Below, piece after piece: positions 1 to 8,968 of a stretch of DNA of 64,000 bases. Made by a program: the position numbers and the translations under genes. The stretch comes from Rhodospirillales bacterium BBD 1991-14 (GTDB taxonomy: Bacteria > Pseudomonadota > Alphaproteobacteria > Kiloniellales > Kiloniellaceae): contig LYSY01000002.1 of assembly GCA_001657395.1 (NCBI GenBank), positions 372,001 to 436,000 on the forward strand, read 5' to 3'. Within the stretch, counting starts at the first letter, position 1. Each line of letters opens with the position of its first letter. Below the pieces are notes generated by a model. It made no database searches and had not been told where the DNA came from. It saw only the letters and a program-made list of their open reading frames with translations.

Positions 1-248
1 TACCCCCCCTGCTTGTCCGAGTACCAGCCGTGGCTGCCGGCGTTGGTCATGCGCACAGACATCGGCTGCCCGCTGCGCGGCATGCGCGGCTGATAGAGGG
101 GGGCCGCGCGGACAACGCGGCGCAGGTCCTCCAGCAGGCTCTGCTGTTCGGCCGCGTTCAGATAGCCGGGCAGGTAGCGGAAGCCGGCGGGCGCGGCGCG
201 GCTTTGCGTCTTGGGCGGGGGCTTGGTCCCGGGCGGAGACTTGGTCAC
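1..248 (-). CDS. alkB: Alpha-ketoglutarate-dependent dioxygenase AlkB, N-terminal part (cut by window edge)
   Basis: Reading leftwards from a GTG at 248, the frame stays open for about 82 codons to the window edge. The peptide contains FRYLPGYL, an APLYQPRMPRSG segment, MSVRMTNAG and GWYSDKQGG. These match the N-terminal half of AlkB, which oxidatively demethylates 1-methyladenine and 3-methylcytosine in DNA using Fe(II) and 2-oxoglutarate. The iron-binding HxD...H residues would lie beyond the edge, so catalytic integrity cannot be judged. The start lies 13 bp after the stop of the small membrane protein gene on the same strand, so the two are probably cotranscribed. The N-terminus (about 20 residues) is rich in Pro, Lys and Thr. 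Family identification is confident; the exact start is less so. Confidence 0.8.
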   Translation of the reverse strand, partial: MTKSPPGTKPPPKTQSRAAPAGFRYLPGYLNAAEQQSLLEDLRRVVRAAPLYQPRMPRSGQPMSVRMTNAGSHGWYSDKQGG

Positions 249-261
249 GGGCCGGATCGTC

Positions 262-564
262 TCATTCCGGGGGCGGCCGCTCACCGCGCTCACCCGCCCT
301 GGTTTGGGCCATCCGCCGGGCCGCGGCGCGGGCCTTCAGGCGCAGGCCCCAGTAGGCGATGCCGGCCAGCACCGCCATGCCGAGGCCGACGTTGGCCAGC
401 GGACGGCTGTCGAACAGCATCTCCCCGGTCAGGGTCAGCACGGCGCCGACCATGACCGAGCCCACCAGGACCATCATGATGGCGCGGTAGAGCCCGTCGG
501 CCTCCGGGCCGCCTGCTTCTGACCCGCCCGCTTCTGATCCGCCCGGCGGCTGTTCTCGATCCAT
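262..564 (-). CDS. Small two-helix membrane protein, unknown function
   Basis: This is a 100-residue frame with an ATG at 564. Residues 1-24 are hydrophilic, with a GGSEAGGSEAGG duplication that is also visible in the DNA as a short tandem repeat. Two hydrophobic helices follow, at about 26-47 (LYRAIMMVLVGSVMVGAVL) and 56-73 (LANVGLGMAVLAGIAYWGL). The tail is basic and then Glu/Pro-rich. I do not recognise a family. It is oriented away from dnaK and directly precedes alkB with a 13 bp gap. The clean membrane profile and operon-like spacing favour a real gene; the overlapping plus-strand frames look like GC-rich shadows. Confidence 0.55.
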   Translation of the reverse strand: MDREQPPGGSEAGGSEAGGPEADGLYRAIMMVLVGSVMVGAVLTLTGEMLFDSRPLANVGLGMAVLAGIAYWGLRLKARAAARRMAQTRAGERGERPPPE

Positions 565-697
565 CCCGTCTATCTTCCTCCGCCATTCCGCTATGGCAGC
601 CCCATAGCGGACCGCTTTCCATGAAAATCAAGGCCTTCCGGGCCCCGGCCCCGCAGCCAGACCTAGCGTTTACGTTTAGATTCTCGCCGCTTTGCGC

Positions 698-726
698 CTT
701 GCAGCAAGGCCCATGCTGCTTATATA
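698..726 (+). promoter_or_regulatory. Candidate promoter for dnaK
   Basis: CTTGCA (698-703), a 17 bp spacer and TATATA (721-726) lie about 105 bp before the dnaK start, in an otherwise non-coding stretch. The same bases also read as TTGCAG-N16-TATATA, a normal housekeeping promoter. The CTTG-type -35 resembles heat-shock (RpoH) promoters, but no CCCCAT-type -10 is visible, so the sigma factor is uncertain. I see no CIRCE-type inverted repeat in the leader. Confidence 0.5.
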
Positions 727-830
727 AGCCCAGAACCCATGGTCATGAACTCTCTCTGGCGGAGATCCGCCGGGCGGTGCTGAACTGACAGGCTGCCCAA
801 GGGGTCTGCTGATCGAAGTGAGGAAACGGA

Positions 831-2798
831 ATGAGTAAAGTAATCGGTATCGATCTCGGCACCACCAACTCCTGTGTCGCGGTCATGGATGGCAAGGATG
901 CCAAGGTCATCGAAAACGCCGAGGGCGCGCGCACAACCCCCTCGATGGTCGCTTTCAGCGACTCCGACGAACGCCTCGTCGGCCAGCCGGCCAAGCGCCA
1001 GGCTGTCACCAATCCGGAAAACACCCTTTTCGCCATCAAGCGCCTGATCGGCCGGCGCTACGACGATCCCATGACCAAGAAGGACATGGACCTCGTCCCC
1101 TACAAGATCATCAATCACGATGGCGACGCCTGGGTCGAAGCCCACGGCAAGGAATACAGCCCCAGCCAGATCTCGGCCTTCATCCTGCAGAAGATGAAGG
1201 AAACCGCCGAGAGCTTCCTGGGCGAGCCGGTCAAGGAAGCGGTCATCACCGTGCCGGCCTACTTCAACGACTCCCAGCGCCAGGCCACCAAGGACGCCGG
1301 CAAGATCGCCGGCCTGGACGTGCTGCGCATCATCAACGAGCCGACCGCCGCGGCGCTGGCCTACGGCCTGGACAAAAAGGGCTCCGGCACCATCGTGGTC
1401 TATGACCTGGGTGGCGGCACCTTCGACGTCTCGGTGCTGGAAATCGGCGACGGCGTCTTCGAGGTGAAGTCGACCAACGGCGACACCTTCCTGGGCGGCG
1501 AGGACTTCGACGCGCGGATCATCAGCTACCTGGCCGACGAGTTCAAAAAGGAACAGGGCATCGACCTGCGCCAGGACAAGCTGGCCCTGCAGCGTCTGAA
1601 GGAAGAGGCGGAGAAGGCCAAGATCGAGCTCTCCTCGGCCAACCAGACCGAGATCAACCTGCCTTTCATCACCGCCGACGCCTCCGGGCCGAAGCACCTG
1701 AACATCAAGCTCACCCGCGCCAAGCTGGAAGCCCTGGTGGAAGACCTTGTCGAGCGCACCATGGGGCCCGTGAAGTCGGCCCTGAAGGACGCCGGCGTCT
1801 CCCCGGGCGAGATCGAAGACATCATCATGGTCGGCGGCATGACCCGCATGCCGAAGGTCTTTGAGACCGTGAAGAGCTTCTTCGGCAAGGACCCGCACCG
1901 CGGCGTCAACCCCGACGAGGTGGTGGCCATCGGCGCCGGCATTCAGGGCGGCGTGCTGAAGGGCGACGTGAAGGACGTCCTGCTGCTGGACGTGACCCCG
2001 CTGTCGCTGGGCATCGAGACCCTGGGCGGCGTGATGACCCGCCTTATCGACCGCAACACCACCATCCCCACCAAGAAGAGCCAGACCTTCTCCACTGCCG
2101 AGGACAACCAGCAGGCGGTGACCATCCGGGTCTTCCAGGGTGAGCGCGAGATGGCGGCGGACAACAAGCTGCTCGGCCAGTTCGACCTGGTCGGCATTCC
2201 CGGCGCGCCGCGCGGGGTGCCGCAGATCGAGGTGACCTTCGATATCGACGCCAACGGCATCGTCAACGTCGGCGCCAAGGACAAGGCCACGGGCAAGGAG
2301 CAGACCATCCGCATCCAGGCCTCCGGCGGTCTCAGCGACGACGAGATCGACACCATGGTCAAGGATGCCGAGGCCAATGCCGAGAAGGACAAGGCGCGCC
2401 GTGCCCTGGTCGAAGCCAAGAACCAGGCGGAATCGCTGATCCACACCACCGAGAAGACCCTGGCCGATGCCGGCGACAAGGTGCCGGCGGACGACAAGAC
2501 CGCGGTCGAGGCGGCCATCGCCGAACTGAAGACCGCCGCCGAAGGCGAGGACACCGAGGCCATCCAGGCCAAGACCCAGGCCCTGGCTGAGGTTTCCATG
2601 AAGCTCGGCCAGGCGCTCTACGAGCAGGGCCAGGCCGGGGACGGTGCTGGCGACGGTCCCGGTGACGGTCCCGACGGCGGCGCCGCCAACGGGGCGGGCG
2701 CCGACGACCAGGCCGCCGGCTCCGCAGGCGGTGACGACAAGGTCGTGGATGCCGACTTCGAGGAAGTCGATGACGACAAGAAGGGCCAGTCGGCGTAA
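831..2798 (+). CDS. dnaK: Molecular chaperone DnaK (Hsp70)
   Basis: This 655-residue Hsp70 binds exposed hydrophobic peptide segments in an ATP-dependent cycle with DnaJ and GrpE. The ATPase signatures are present: [14 protein letters not shown] at residues 5-18, a [14 protein letters not shown] segment near 194 and [11 protein letters not shown] near 333. The substrate-binding domain begins around [16 protein letters not shown]. The last 60 residues are a Gly/Asp/Ala-rich linker ending in the usual acidic EEVDDD motif. The linker is somewhat longer than in E. coli DnaK (638 aa) and carries GDGPGDGP-type repeats. The start is supported by a GAGGAAACGGA ribosome-binding site directly before the ATG. 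dnaJ follows after 168 bp, the usual chaperone operon. Confidence 0.98.
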   Translation: MSKVIGIDLGTTNSCVAVMDGKDAKVIENAEGARTTPSMVAFSDSDERLVGQPAKRQAVTNPENTLFAIKRLIGRRYDDPMTKKDMDLVPYKIINHDGDAWVEAHGKEYSPSQISAFILQKMKETAESFLGEPVKEAVITVPAYFNDSQRQATKDAGKIAGLDVLRIINEPTAAALAYGLDKKGSGTIVVYDLGGGTFDVSVLEIGDGVFEVKSTNGDTFLGGEDFDARIISYLADEFKKEQGIDLRQDKLALQRLKEEAEKAKIELSSANQTEINLPFITADASGPKHLNIKLTRAKLEALVEDLVERTMGPVKSALKDAGVSPGEIEDIIMVGGMTRMPKVFETVKSFFGKDPHRGVNPDEVVAIGAGIQGGVLKGDVKDVLLLDVTPLSLGIETLGGVMTRLIDRNTTIPTKKSQTFSTAEDNQQAVTIRVFQGEREMAADNKLLGQFDLVGIPGAPRGVPQIEVTFDIDANGIVNVGAKDKATGKEQTIRIQASGGLSDDEIDTMVKDAEANAEKDKARRALVEAKNQAESLIHTTEKTLADAGDKVPADDKTAVEAAIAELKTAAEGEDTEAIQAKTQALAEVSMKLGQALYEQGQAGDGAGDGPGDGPDGGAANGAGADDQAAGSAGGDDKVVDADFEEVDDDKKGQSA

Positions 2799-2966
2799 GC
2801 GCAGACAACCAAAGAGCCTGACCATGAACCAAGGGGTCGGACAAAGGCAGTGGGGCGCAGCCGGCGCCGGCCTTTTCCGGCCCCCTTCTCGTGCGGTCCC
2901 TGTCTCTGGCGCCGCCGTGCCGGGTAAAGGCATTGAGGGCCGCGGGGGCAAGCGGCGGTCGAAAGC

Positions 2967-4094
2967 ATGAAAGACTATTACGAAACACTGGGCGTTTCGC
3001 GTGACGCCGATGGCGCGGCCCTTAAGTCCGCCTATCGCAAGCTGGCCATGAAGTTCCACCCGGACCGCAATCCGGGCGACAGCGAGGCCGAGCACCGCTT
3101 CAAGGAAATCAACGAAGCCTACGAAATCCTGAAGGACGAGCAGAAGCGCGCCGCCTACGACCGCTTCGGCCACGAGGCCTTCACCAACGGCGGCGGCGGC
3201 CCGGGTCAGGGTGGCTTTGGTGGCTTCTCCGCCGGCGGCTTCGCCGACATCTTCGATGAGATGTTCGGCGACTTCATGGGCGGGCGCCGCGGCAACACCG
3301 CAGCGCGCGGCTCCGACCTGCGCTACAACATGGAGATCTCGCTGGACGAGGCCTTCGCCGGCAAGACCGCGCAGATCCGGGTGCCGACCGCGGCGACCTG
3401 CGATGCCTGCGACGGTAGTGGCGCCGAGGGCGGCGCCCAGCCGGCGACCTGCCAGACCTGCCAGGGCCGCGGCCGGGTCCGCGCCCAGCAGGGCTTTTTC
3501 ACTATCGAGCGCACCTGCCCCACCTGCCACGGCGCCGGGCGGGTGATCGACGATCCCTGCCGCGCCTGCGACGGCCAGGGCCGGGTCCACCGCGAAAAGT
3601 CGCTGCAGGTGAACATTCCCGCCGGGGTCGAGGACGGCACGCGCATCCGCCTGGCGGGTGAGGGCGAGGCCGGCCTGCGCGGCGCGCCCGCGGGCGACCT
3701 CTACATCTTCCTCTCGGTGGCGCCGCACCGCCTGTTCCAGCGCGACGGGGCCAACATCTACTGCCGGGTGCCGATCCCCATGACCACCGCGGCGCTGGGC
3801 GGCTCCGTGGAGGTGCCCACCATCGACGGCGGTCGCGCCAAGATCACCGTGCCCGCCGGCACCCAGGCCAACCAGCAGTTCCGCCTGAAGGCCAAGGGCA
3901 TGCCGGTGCTGCGTTCGACGGCGGTCGGCGACATGTACGTCGAGGTCGGCATCGAAACGCCGGTCAACCTCACAAAGCGCCAGAAAGAACTGCTGCGCGA
4001 GTTCGAGGACGCCGGCAAGGGCCGCAAGACCAACCCGGAATCCGAAGGCTTCTTCGCCCGCGTAAAGGAATTCTGGGAAGACCTGACGGAGTAG
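2967..4094 (+). CDS. dnaJ: Co-chaperone DnaJ (Hsp40, type I)
   Basis: This 375-residue type I J-protein stimulates DnaK ATP hydrolysis and delivers substrates. The J domain (about 1-70) starts [16 protein letters not shown] and contains the invariant HPD in [11 protein letters not shown] Gly/Phe-rich linker follows (about 75-110). The zinc-binding domain has all four CxxCxGxG-type repeats: [24 protein letters not shown] and CRACDGQG. The C-terminal substrate-binding region contains the usual [19 protein letters not shown] segment. Length is normal for the family. It lies 168 bp downstream of dnaK on the same strand and is probably cotranscribed, since the gap has no convincing terminator. Confidence 0.97.
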   Translation: MKDYYETLGVSRDADGAALKSAYRKLAMKFHPDRNPGDSEAEHRFKEINEAYEILKDEQKRAAYDRFGHEAFTNGGGGPGQGGFGGFSAGGFADIFDEMFGDFMGGRRGNTAARGSDLRYNMEISLDEAFAGKTAQIRVPTAATCDACDGSGAEGGAQPATCQTCQGRGRVRAQQGFFTIERTCPTCHGAGRVIDDPCRACDGQGRVHREKSLQVNIPAGVEDGTRIRLAGEGEAGLRGAPAGDLYIFLSVAPHRLFQRDGANIYCRVPIPMTTAALGGSVEVPTIDGGRAKITVPAGTQANQQFRLKAKGMPVLRSTAVGDMYVEVGIETPVNLTKRQKELLREFEDAGKGRKTNPESEGFFARVKEFWEDLTE

Positions 4095-4226
4095 GGATCG
4101 GGTCTGCCACGGCAAACAGGCTCTCAAGATCTCCTTTCCGATCCGCTCGAAGTTGCTTTCGGGACGCCAGCAGGACTGTCACAAAAGCGGAATAGTCTTG
4201 CGGGCGAATCCTGCCCGGAAGAGTCC

Positions 4227-5393
4227 ATGGTAAGCCTCCCCCAGCCGATCCTGCGTGCCCGCCATCTGCTTGCAGCCGTCCCTCTCTTCGGCCTGGCGAC
4301 CGGGGCGCTGTTCCCCTTGGTCGCGCTCAATCTGGCCGCCATGGAGGTTTCCAGCAGTTTCATCGGCTCGGTCACCTCCCTCTACTATGCCGGTTCGTTT
4401 CTGGGGGCTGTGTCGTTCGGCTTTGTGGTCCGCCGTCTGGGCTATCGCCGCGGCTTTGCGGTCGCGGCGCTGATCGCCGCGCTGGCCACCTACGCCCTGA
4501 CCCTCACCGACAACCCCTCTCTCTGGCTGCTTCTGCGCTTTGCCGGCGGCTATGCCCTGGGTGCCTACTACATTGTGGTGGACAGCTGGTTTCAGGCCCT
4601 TGGCCGGCGGGACACCCGCGGCAAACTCTTCGCGGTTTACGAGACCCTGCGGCTGGCGGCGACCGCACTGGGGCCCTTCCTGCTGGTTCTCGGGGCCATC
4701 GAGAGCAACCTGGTTCTGATCGCTCTTGCCTATCTGCTTTCCATCGCGCCGGCCTCGTTCAACGAGCCGCCGAAGGGCGGTGCAGCCAAGGAATTCAGCT
4801 TTTCCGGCATGACGGATCTTGCGCGCTGTTTTCCCTTCGCCCTGATCGTCGGTTTCTGCGGCGGCGCCGCCAATGCCAGCTTCTATGGTCTCAGCGCGGT
4901 CTACGCCGCCCAGGTGAACTTCGACCGTGCCGAGATTGCCTTCTTCGTGGCCTTTGTGCTGGTTGCTCCGGCGATCAGTCAGATCCCGCTCGGAGCCGGG
5001 GCCGACAGATCAAAACGCATGACGCTGGCTTTGGGCTGCGCGATTACAGCCTTGCTTGCCTGTATCTCGATGGCCGCCCTCGCGCAGCCGTCCCTCTGGA
5101 TGGCTTGTCTTGGCGGCGCTCTTGTCGGCGGTTGCCTGGTCCCGCTCTATGCCTTCGGATTGAGCCGGATTGTCGATACGGTCGGCGAAGACGACGCTGT
5201 GAGCGCGGCCACAGTGGTTTTGCTGGCCTACAATCTCGGCGCGTTCGTCGCTCCGGCCGGGGCCGGCCTGGCAATGGATGCCCTTGGTTCCGGCGGGCTC
5301 TATCTTTTCCTCGGTGCGATCGCGCTTCTTGCTCTTGTCGCGGCAAAGTCGGATGCGGTGTTTTCGAACTGCTGTCCGGAATCATCCCGTTAG
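4227..5393 (+). CDS. MFS transporter, YcaD-like
   Basis: This 388-residue integral membrane protein has about 12 hydrophobic helices and a hydrophilic break near residue 185 (NEPPKGGAAKEF) separating two six-helix halves, as in the major facilitator superfamily. The loop after helix 2 carries a VVRRLGYRRGF segment resembling the MFS motif A region. The N-terminal half (IGSVTSLYYAGSFLGAVSFG, YYIVVDSWFQALGRR) resembles the YcaD/putative multidrug efflux subgroup. The substrate cannot be read from sequence. A GGAAGAG ribosome-binding site precedes the ATG. The gap to dnaJ is 132 bp, so it may have its own promoter. Confidence 0.8.
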   Translation: MVSLPQPILRARHLLAAVPLFGLATGALFPLVALNLAAMEVSSSFIGSVTSLYYAGSFLGAVSFGFVVRRLGYRRGFAVAALIAALATYALTLTDNPSLWLLLRFAGGYALGAYYIVVDSWFQALGRRDTRGKLFAVYETLRLAATALGPFLLVLGAIESNLVLIALAYLLSIAPASFNEPPKGGAAKEFSFSGMTDLARCFPFALIVGFCGGAANASFYGLSAVYAAQVNFDRAEIAFFVAFVLVAPAISQIPLGAGADRSKRMTLALGCAITALLACISMAALAQPSLWMACLGGALVGGCLVPLYAFGLSRIVDTVGEDDAVSAATVVLLAYNLGAFVAPAGAGLAMDALGSGGLYLFLGAIALLALVAAKSDAVFSNCCPESSR

Positions 5394-5415
5394 ATCAGAC
5401 CCCGCCCGCGTCACC

Positions 5416-5451
5416 GTTCATCGCCCCGTTCATCGCCCCGTTCATCGCCTC
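5416..5451 (+). repeat. Three tandem copies of a 12-bp unit
   Basis: GTTCATCGCCCC occurs at 5416-5427 and 5428-5439, with a third copy at 5440-5451 differing in its last two bases. It sits just after the MFS gene in a 245 bp stretch with no convincing gene before the next start at 5639. The minus-strand frame across it reads a repeated Met-Asn-Gly-Ala and is judged spurious. Confidence 0.8.
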
Positions 5452-5638
5452 GGTCGCTCTCTTCCGCTTCGCCGGCAGGGCCGGGGCTTCCCCTTCGCCC
5501 GCCGATCCTCTACACCTGTCCTGAAGCTTTTGCGGCCTCATGCGCTTACCGCCGGCGCCGCCGCAATCCTGGTGACAATGCGACATTCGGTGCTGCGCAA
5601 TGGCCCGTGTCGCGCGACAGCACGTGAAAGGCGGCCCG

Positions 5639-6421
5639 ATGATCCCACGTGACCCTCCCATTGTTCTTCTCCACGGCCTGATCGGCAGGCTGGGCGACCC
5701 TGAGATTCTCGCACCCTTCGGCGCGCGGGACGTGCACGCCCCCGATCTTCTGGGCTACGGCCGGAACCGCGATGCCGACACCTCCTCCCTGTCTTTGGAG
5801 GATCAGGCGCGCCATGTCGCGGGCTTCATCGCCGCGCTGGATCGCGGGCCGGTCCACCTGGCCGGCCACTCGGTCGGCGGTGCTGTCGCCGTGCTCGTCG
5901 CGCAGCGCTTTCCCGACCATGTCCGCTCGCTCATCAGCATCGAAGGGAACTTCACCCTGAAGGATGCCTTCTGGTCGGCGCAGCTTGCCGACAAGAGCGA
6001 TGCCGAGGTCGCGGACATCTTCGCCGGCTACATCGCCGATCCCGCTGCCTGGATTGCCGGTGCCGGCGTCCCCGTCACGCCCTGGACCACCGCTCTTGCC
6101 CGCGACTGGCTCGTCCACCAGCCGGCCGCCACCGTCAAGGCCCAGGCCCGCGCGGTCGTCGCCGCCACCGAGGCGGCGGAGTATCTGAAGACGCTGCGCA
6201 GGCTCATGGCTTCGGACCTGCCGGTCTCTCTGATCGCCGGGGGACGCTCGGCGGCGGGCTGGGACGTGCCCGACTGGGCCAACCGGGCCTGCAGGCTGCG
6301 GATCAACATCCCGCAGGTCGGACATCTGATGATGGCCGAGAACCCGGAGGCCCATGCCCGGGCGATCCTCACCTGCCTGGACAACGGCGAAACGCAGCCG
6401 CACCGCCAGGCCGCCGCATAG
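5639..6421 (+). CDS. Alpha/beta hydrolase
   Basis: This 260-residue alpha/beta-hydrolase-fold enzyme has the oxyanion-hole region PPIVLLHGLIG near the N-terminus, the nucleophile elbow GHSVGG with Ser78, and a C-terminal QVGHLMM holding the likely catalytic His229. An in-frame ATG 39 bp upstream exists, but the one at 5639 has GAAAGGCGG immediately before it and removes a non-conserved leader. Similar folds include C-C bond hydrolases of meta-cleavage pathways, lipases and epoxide hydrolases. The neighbouring hydratase-like gene (convergent, 36 bp away) makes a catabolic C-C hydrolase possible, but sequence alone does not settle the substrate. Confidence 0.8.
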   Translation: MIPRDPPIVLLHGLIGRLGDPEILAPFGARDVHAPDLLGYGRNRDADTSSLSLEDQARHVAGFIAALDRGPVHLAGHSVGGAVAVLVAQRFPDHVRSLISIEGNFTLKDAFWSAQLADKSDAEVADIFAGYIADPAAWIAGAGVPVTPWTTALARDWLVHQPAATVKAQARAVVAATEAAEYLKTLRRLMASDLPVSLIAGGRSAAGWDVPDWANRACRLRINIPQVGHLMMAENPEAHARAILTCLDNGETQPHRQAAA

Positions 6422-6457
6422 CCTTGAGGGGCTGAGGAACCCGACAGGATCCGCGCA

Positions 6458-7282
6458 TTAGATGAATGTCACGGTCAATCCTTCGAGGCCAAGCTCGCCG
6501 TAGCCGGAGGACCAAGTCTCGCCGGGCTTGACCGGCCAGGCGTCGGTCAGGGTACCGGTGGTGACGATCTCGCCGGCGGCGAGCGGCGGGAACTGCGGCT
6601 GGCCGGACAGCACGCGGGCCAGATGGACGAGGGCCAGGGCGGGGCTGTCCAGCACGTTGGCGCCACAGCCGCGCTCGACGAGATGGCCGCCGCGGGAAAG
6701 GCTCGCCGTGAAGACCGGCAACGTCTCGGCAATCTCCGCCCGATTGGCGTCGGTCACCGGCAGCGGCGTTCCGACCACCAGGGCGCCGTGCAGCCCGAAG
6801 GCCGCGGTGCAGTCCGCGGCGGTGAAGCGCCAGTCCGGGAAGTGGCTCTGCACGATCTCGAAGCCGGCGGCGATCCACTCCACGCTTTCCAGCACTTCAA
6901 AGGGGTTTTCGCTGATCGCGACAGGCGCCTTCAGTTTGAACACCACCTCAGGCTCGATGCGCGGCTGCACGAAGGGCCGCCGCGCCAGGCTTGCCCGCCC
7001 CTGCTTTGCGATGTGAACCGTGCGGTCCCAGACATGGGCCCACATCGGCTGCCAGACGCCGTAGCGATCCCAGAGCGTCCGGTTGGTGAAGCCGATCTTG
7101 CGCCCGAGCGGCCGCCAGCCGGCCGCGCGCCGCCGCGCCTCGATCTCGCCCAGCACGGCGTAGGCCTCGTCGACGCTGAACCCGGGCCGTGACGCTGTGA
7201 TCGGCGCCAGCGTCGCGGCGGTGTCGTAGGCTGCGATCAGCCGCTCGGCGATGGCCGAGAGGTCTGAGCCATTCTCTTTCAT
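6458..7282 (-). CDS. FAH-family protein, 2-keto-4-pentenoate hydratase-like
   Basis: This 274-residue protein of the fumarylacetoacetate hydrolase/MhpD superfamily adds water to 2-hydroxypenta-2,4-dienoate or performs related decarboxylase chemistry in meta-cleavage catabolism. Visible signatures are GRKIGFTN near residue 60, the metal-ligand segment IEPEVVFKL (Glu110 and Glu112), GFEIVQSHF with FTAADCTAAFGLHGALVVG, and the late LAAGEIVTTGTLTDAWPV. The length (about 260-275) is typical of MhpD/XylJ. It starts 10 bp after the stop of the oxygenase gene on the same strand, so the two probably form an operon. The true substrate is unknown. Confidence 0.82.
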   Translation of the reverse strand: MKENGSDLSAIAERLIAAYDTAATLAPITASRPGFSVDEAYAVLGEIEARRRAAGWRPLGRKIGFTNRTLWDRYGVWQPMWAHVWDRTVHIAKQGRASLARRPFVQPRIEPEVVFKLKAPVAISENPFEVLESVEWIAAGFEIVQSHFPDWRFTAADCTAAFGLHGALVVGTPLPVTDANRAEIAETLPVFTASLSRGGHLVERGCGANVLDSPALALVHLARVLSGQPQFPPLAAGEIVTTGTLTDAWPVKPGETWSSGYGELGLEGLTVTFI

Positions 7283-7292
7283 GTTTCCCTTC

Positions 7293-7937
7293 TCACCCCT
7301 GGTCCGGCAGGTAAGCGTCCGACCACTTGAGGACGGCGTTGAAGGAGATGGAGATGCGTGCCGCGTCCGAAAGGTTGGGATGGACGAAGTGGGTGAGGAA
7401 GGCGGGCCAGAGCAGGATGTCGCCGGCCTTGGGACGGTGGGTGAACTCCGCCTCGATCTGGCGGTCGCCGCGGATCGCGGTCATGTTGGCCGCGCCGCGC
7501 GGGTCGTAGAAGGAGATCGCCCCCGGCCTGACGTCGCTGCGGTTTTCCCTGGGCGGGCTTTCCATGTCGGGCACCTGCACGTAGTAGGTGCCGCTCAGGT
7601 AGGCGTGGGGGTGGTTGTGCGGGTCGTGATAGTCGCCGCGCCGGTTCACGTTGGCCCAGCCCTGCAGGTGCCAGTTCACGGCATAGTCCAGCCCCGCCCG
7701 CTTCAGGTAGTCGATCACCGTCTTGTTGATGCAGTCGCGCAGCCAGGACACGGCGGGGTTCTCCACCGTCAGCAGGTTGCCGCCGCGATAGTCGGTGGTG
7801 AGGTCCGCGTGCTGGCGCTCCATCGCCTGGATAAGCCGCGCCAGTTCCGCATTGGCGATGTCGTGCCCCGGCAGGCTGCGCCGCAGCAGGGTGGTCGGCC
7901 AGAGATCGAGGAAGCCGTCTGAATCGTTTGGGGGCAT
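7293..7937 (-). CDS. 2OG-Fe(II) oxygenase (TIGR02466-type)
   Basis: This 214-residue putative 2-oxoglutarate/Fe(II) dioxygenase resembles the small bacterial and phage family with a His-rich core. The segment around residues 104-111 reads HDPHNHPH and leads into AYLSGTYYVQVP. A distal FVHPN gives a His at about 186, and an Arg at about 194 would bind 2-oxoglutarate; this is the expected iron facial triad plus cosubstrate contact. The frame extends further upstream, but the ATG at 7937 is preceded by CAAGGCCGCC, and the extra 43 residues look non-conserved. It is divergent from dapB (174 bp gap) and heads a two-gene operon with the hydratase-like gene. The substrate is unknown. Confidence 0.78.
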   Translation of the reverse strand: MPPNDSDGFLDLWPTTLLRRSLPGHDIANAELARLIQAMERQHADLTTDYRGGNLLTVENPAVSWLRDCINKTVIDYLKRAGLDYAVNWHLQGWANVNRRGDYHDPHNHPHAYLSGTYYVQVPDMESPPRENRSDVRPGAISFYDPRGAANMTAIRGDRQIEAEFTHRPKAGDILLWPAFLTHFVHPNLSDAARISISFNAVLKWSDAYLPDQG

Positions 7938-8111
7938 GGCGGCCTTGCAGGTCTTTCGGAAGACCGAGCAAGCCAGAGCCGCCCCCTCGGCGTCAAGGTC
8001 CGCCGTCACGCCGCGATGATGCCGCGGCTTTTGCGCGGTCGCCTTTTGCGCCCCCAGGTTTTGCACTGCAGCCCGGGCATGCTACACCGGCGCCGGAACA
8101 AGGAGAGGCGC

Positions 8112-8918
8112 ATGGAACCCTACAGGATCGGCATCGTCGGCTGCGGCGGGCGCATGGGGCGCATGAATCTGGCCACCATCGCGGCGGCGGAGGGCTGCGT
8201 CATCGGCGGCGGCACGGACCGGCCCGACAGTCCGATCATCGGCAGCGACCTCGGCCTGCTGGCCGGCGGGGAGGCGCTGGGCCTCACCGTGGGCGACGAC
8301 CCGGTGGAGCTCTTCGCCGCTGTAGATTCAGTGATCGACTTCACGACGCCGGCGGCCTGCCGGCGCCATGCCGAGCTGGCGGCCCAGGCGGAGATTGTCT
8401 ACGTGGTCGGCACCACGGGGCTCGCAGAGGCCGACCAGGCTGCGATCGATCAGGCTGCGATCCAGACCGTGGTGATCCAGGCCGCGAACATGAGCCTCGG
8501 CGTGAACCTGCTGCAGGCGGTCACCGAACAGGTCGCCCGCGCCCTCGATGCCGACTACGACATCGAGATCGTCGAGATGCACCACCGCCACAAGGTGGAC
8601 GCCCCTTCCGGCACGGCCCTGATGTTGGGCGAAGCGGCGGCTGAGGGCCGCGGCGTCGCGCTGAACGATGTCGCCTGCCGGGCCCGTGACGGCCAGGTGG
8701 GCGCCAGGCCGCGCGGCGAGATCGGCTTCGCCACCCTGCGCGGCGGCGACGTTGCCGGCGAGCACTCGGTGATTTTCGCCGCCGAGGGCGAACGCCTGGT
8801 GCTGACCCACAAGGCCAGCAGCCGCGAGGTCTTCGCCCAGGGCGCGGTGAAGGCAGCGCTCTGGGGCCGCGGTAAACCCTCCGGGCTGTACTCGATGCGC
8901 GATGTGCTTGGGATTTAG
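8112..8918 (+). CDS. dapB: 4-hydroxy-tetrahydrodipicolinate reductase
   Basis: This 268-residue enzyme catalyses the NAD(P)H-dependent reduction step of diaminopimelate/lysine synthesis, needed for peptidoglycan. The N-terminal dinucleotide fold reads IGIVGCGGRMGRM. The substrate and catalytic signature EIVEMHHRHKVDAPSGTAL, with the catalytic His and Lys, lies near residues 150-170, and GEHSVIFAAEGERLVLTHKA follows near the C-terminus. The frame is open upstream, but the ATG at 8112 has a strong AAGGAGAGGCGC site and gives the normal DapB N-terminus. Length is typical. Confidence 0.96.
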   Translation: MEPYRIGIVGCGGRMGRMNLATIAAAEGCVIGGGTDRPDSPIIGSDLGLLAGGEALGLTVGDDPVELFAAVDSVIDFTTPAACRRHAELAAQAEIVYVVGTTGLAEADQAAIDQAAIQTVVIQAANMSLGVNLLQAVTEQVARALDADYDIEIVEMHHRHKVDAPSGTALMLGEAAAEGRGVALNDVACRARDGQVGARPRGEIGFATLRGGDVAGEHSVIFAAEGERLVLTHKASSREVFAQGAVKAALWGRGKPSGLYSMRDVLGI

Positions 8919-8968
8919 TTGTGCTGGGGCTTTAGGGTCTCGGCTTGCGCCGATCCTGCGCGGCCGGC

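Noticed and set aside
2866-2881. Hairpin GCCGG-cctttt-CCGGC between dnaK and dnaJ as a terminator
   Set aside because: Only a 5-bp stem with no downstream T-run, and dnaK-dnaJ are normally cotranscribed.
720-4127. 1135-codon minus-strand frame antisense to dnaK-dnaJ
   Set aside because: Composition is a mirror of the sense codons (His/Gln/Asp/Leu-rich, no domain), and both sense genes are unmistakable. Long antisense frames are expected at this G+C.
4176-4198. CTGTCACAAAA followed by TAGTCT before the MFS gene, resembling half of the pstS Pho box
   Set aside because: The required upstream half-site 11 bp before reads CGCCAGC and does not match, so a PhoB site is not supported.
5395-5661. 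88-codon minus-strand frame with repeated Met-Asn-Gly-Ala
   Set aside because: The repeat is the 12-bp DNA tandem read in frame. It overlaps the hydrolase start and has no recognisable domain.
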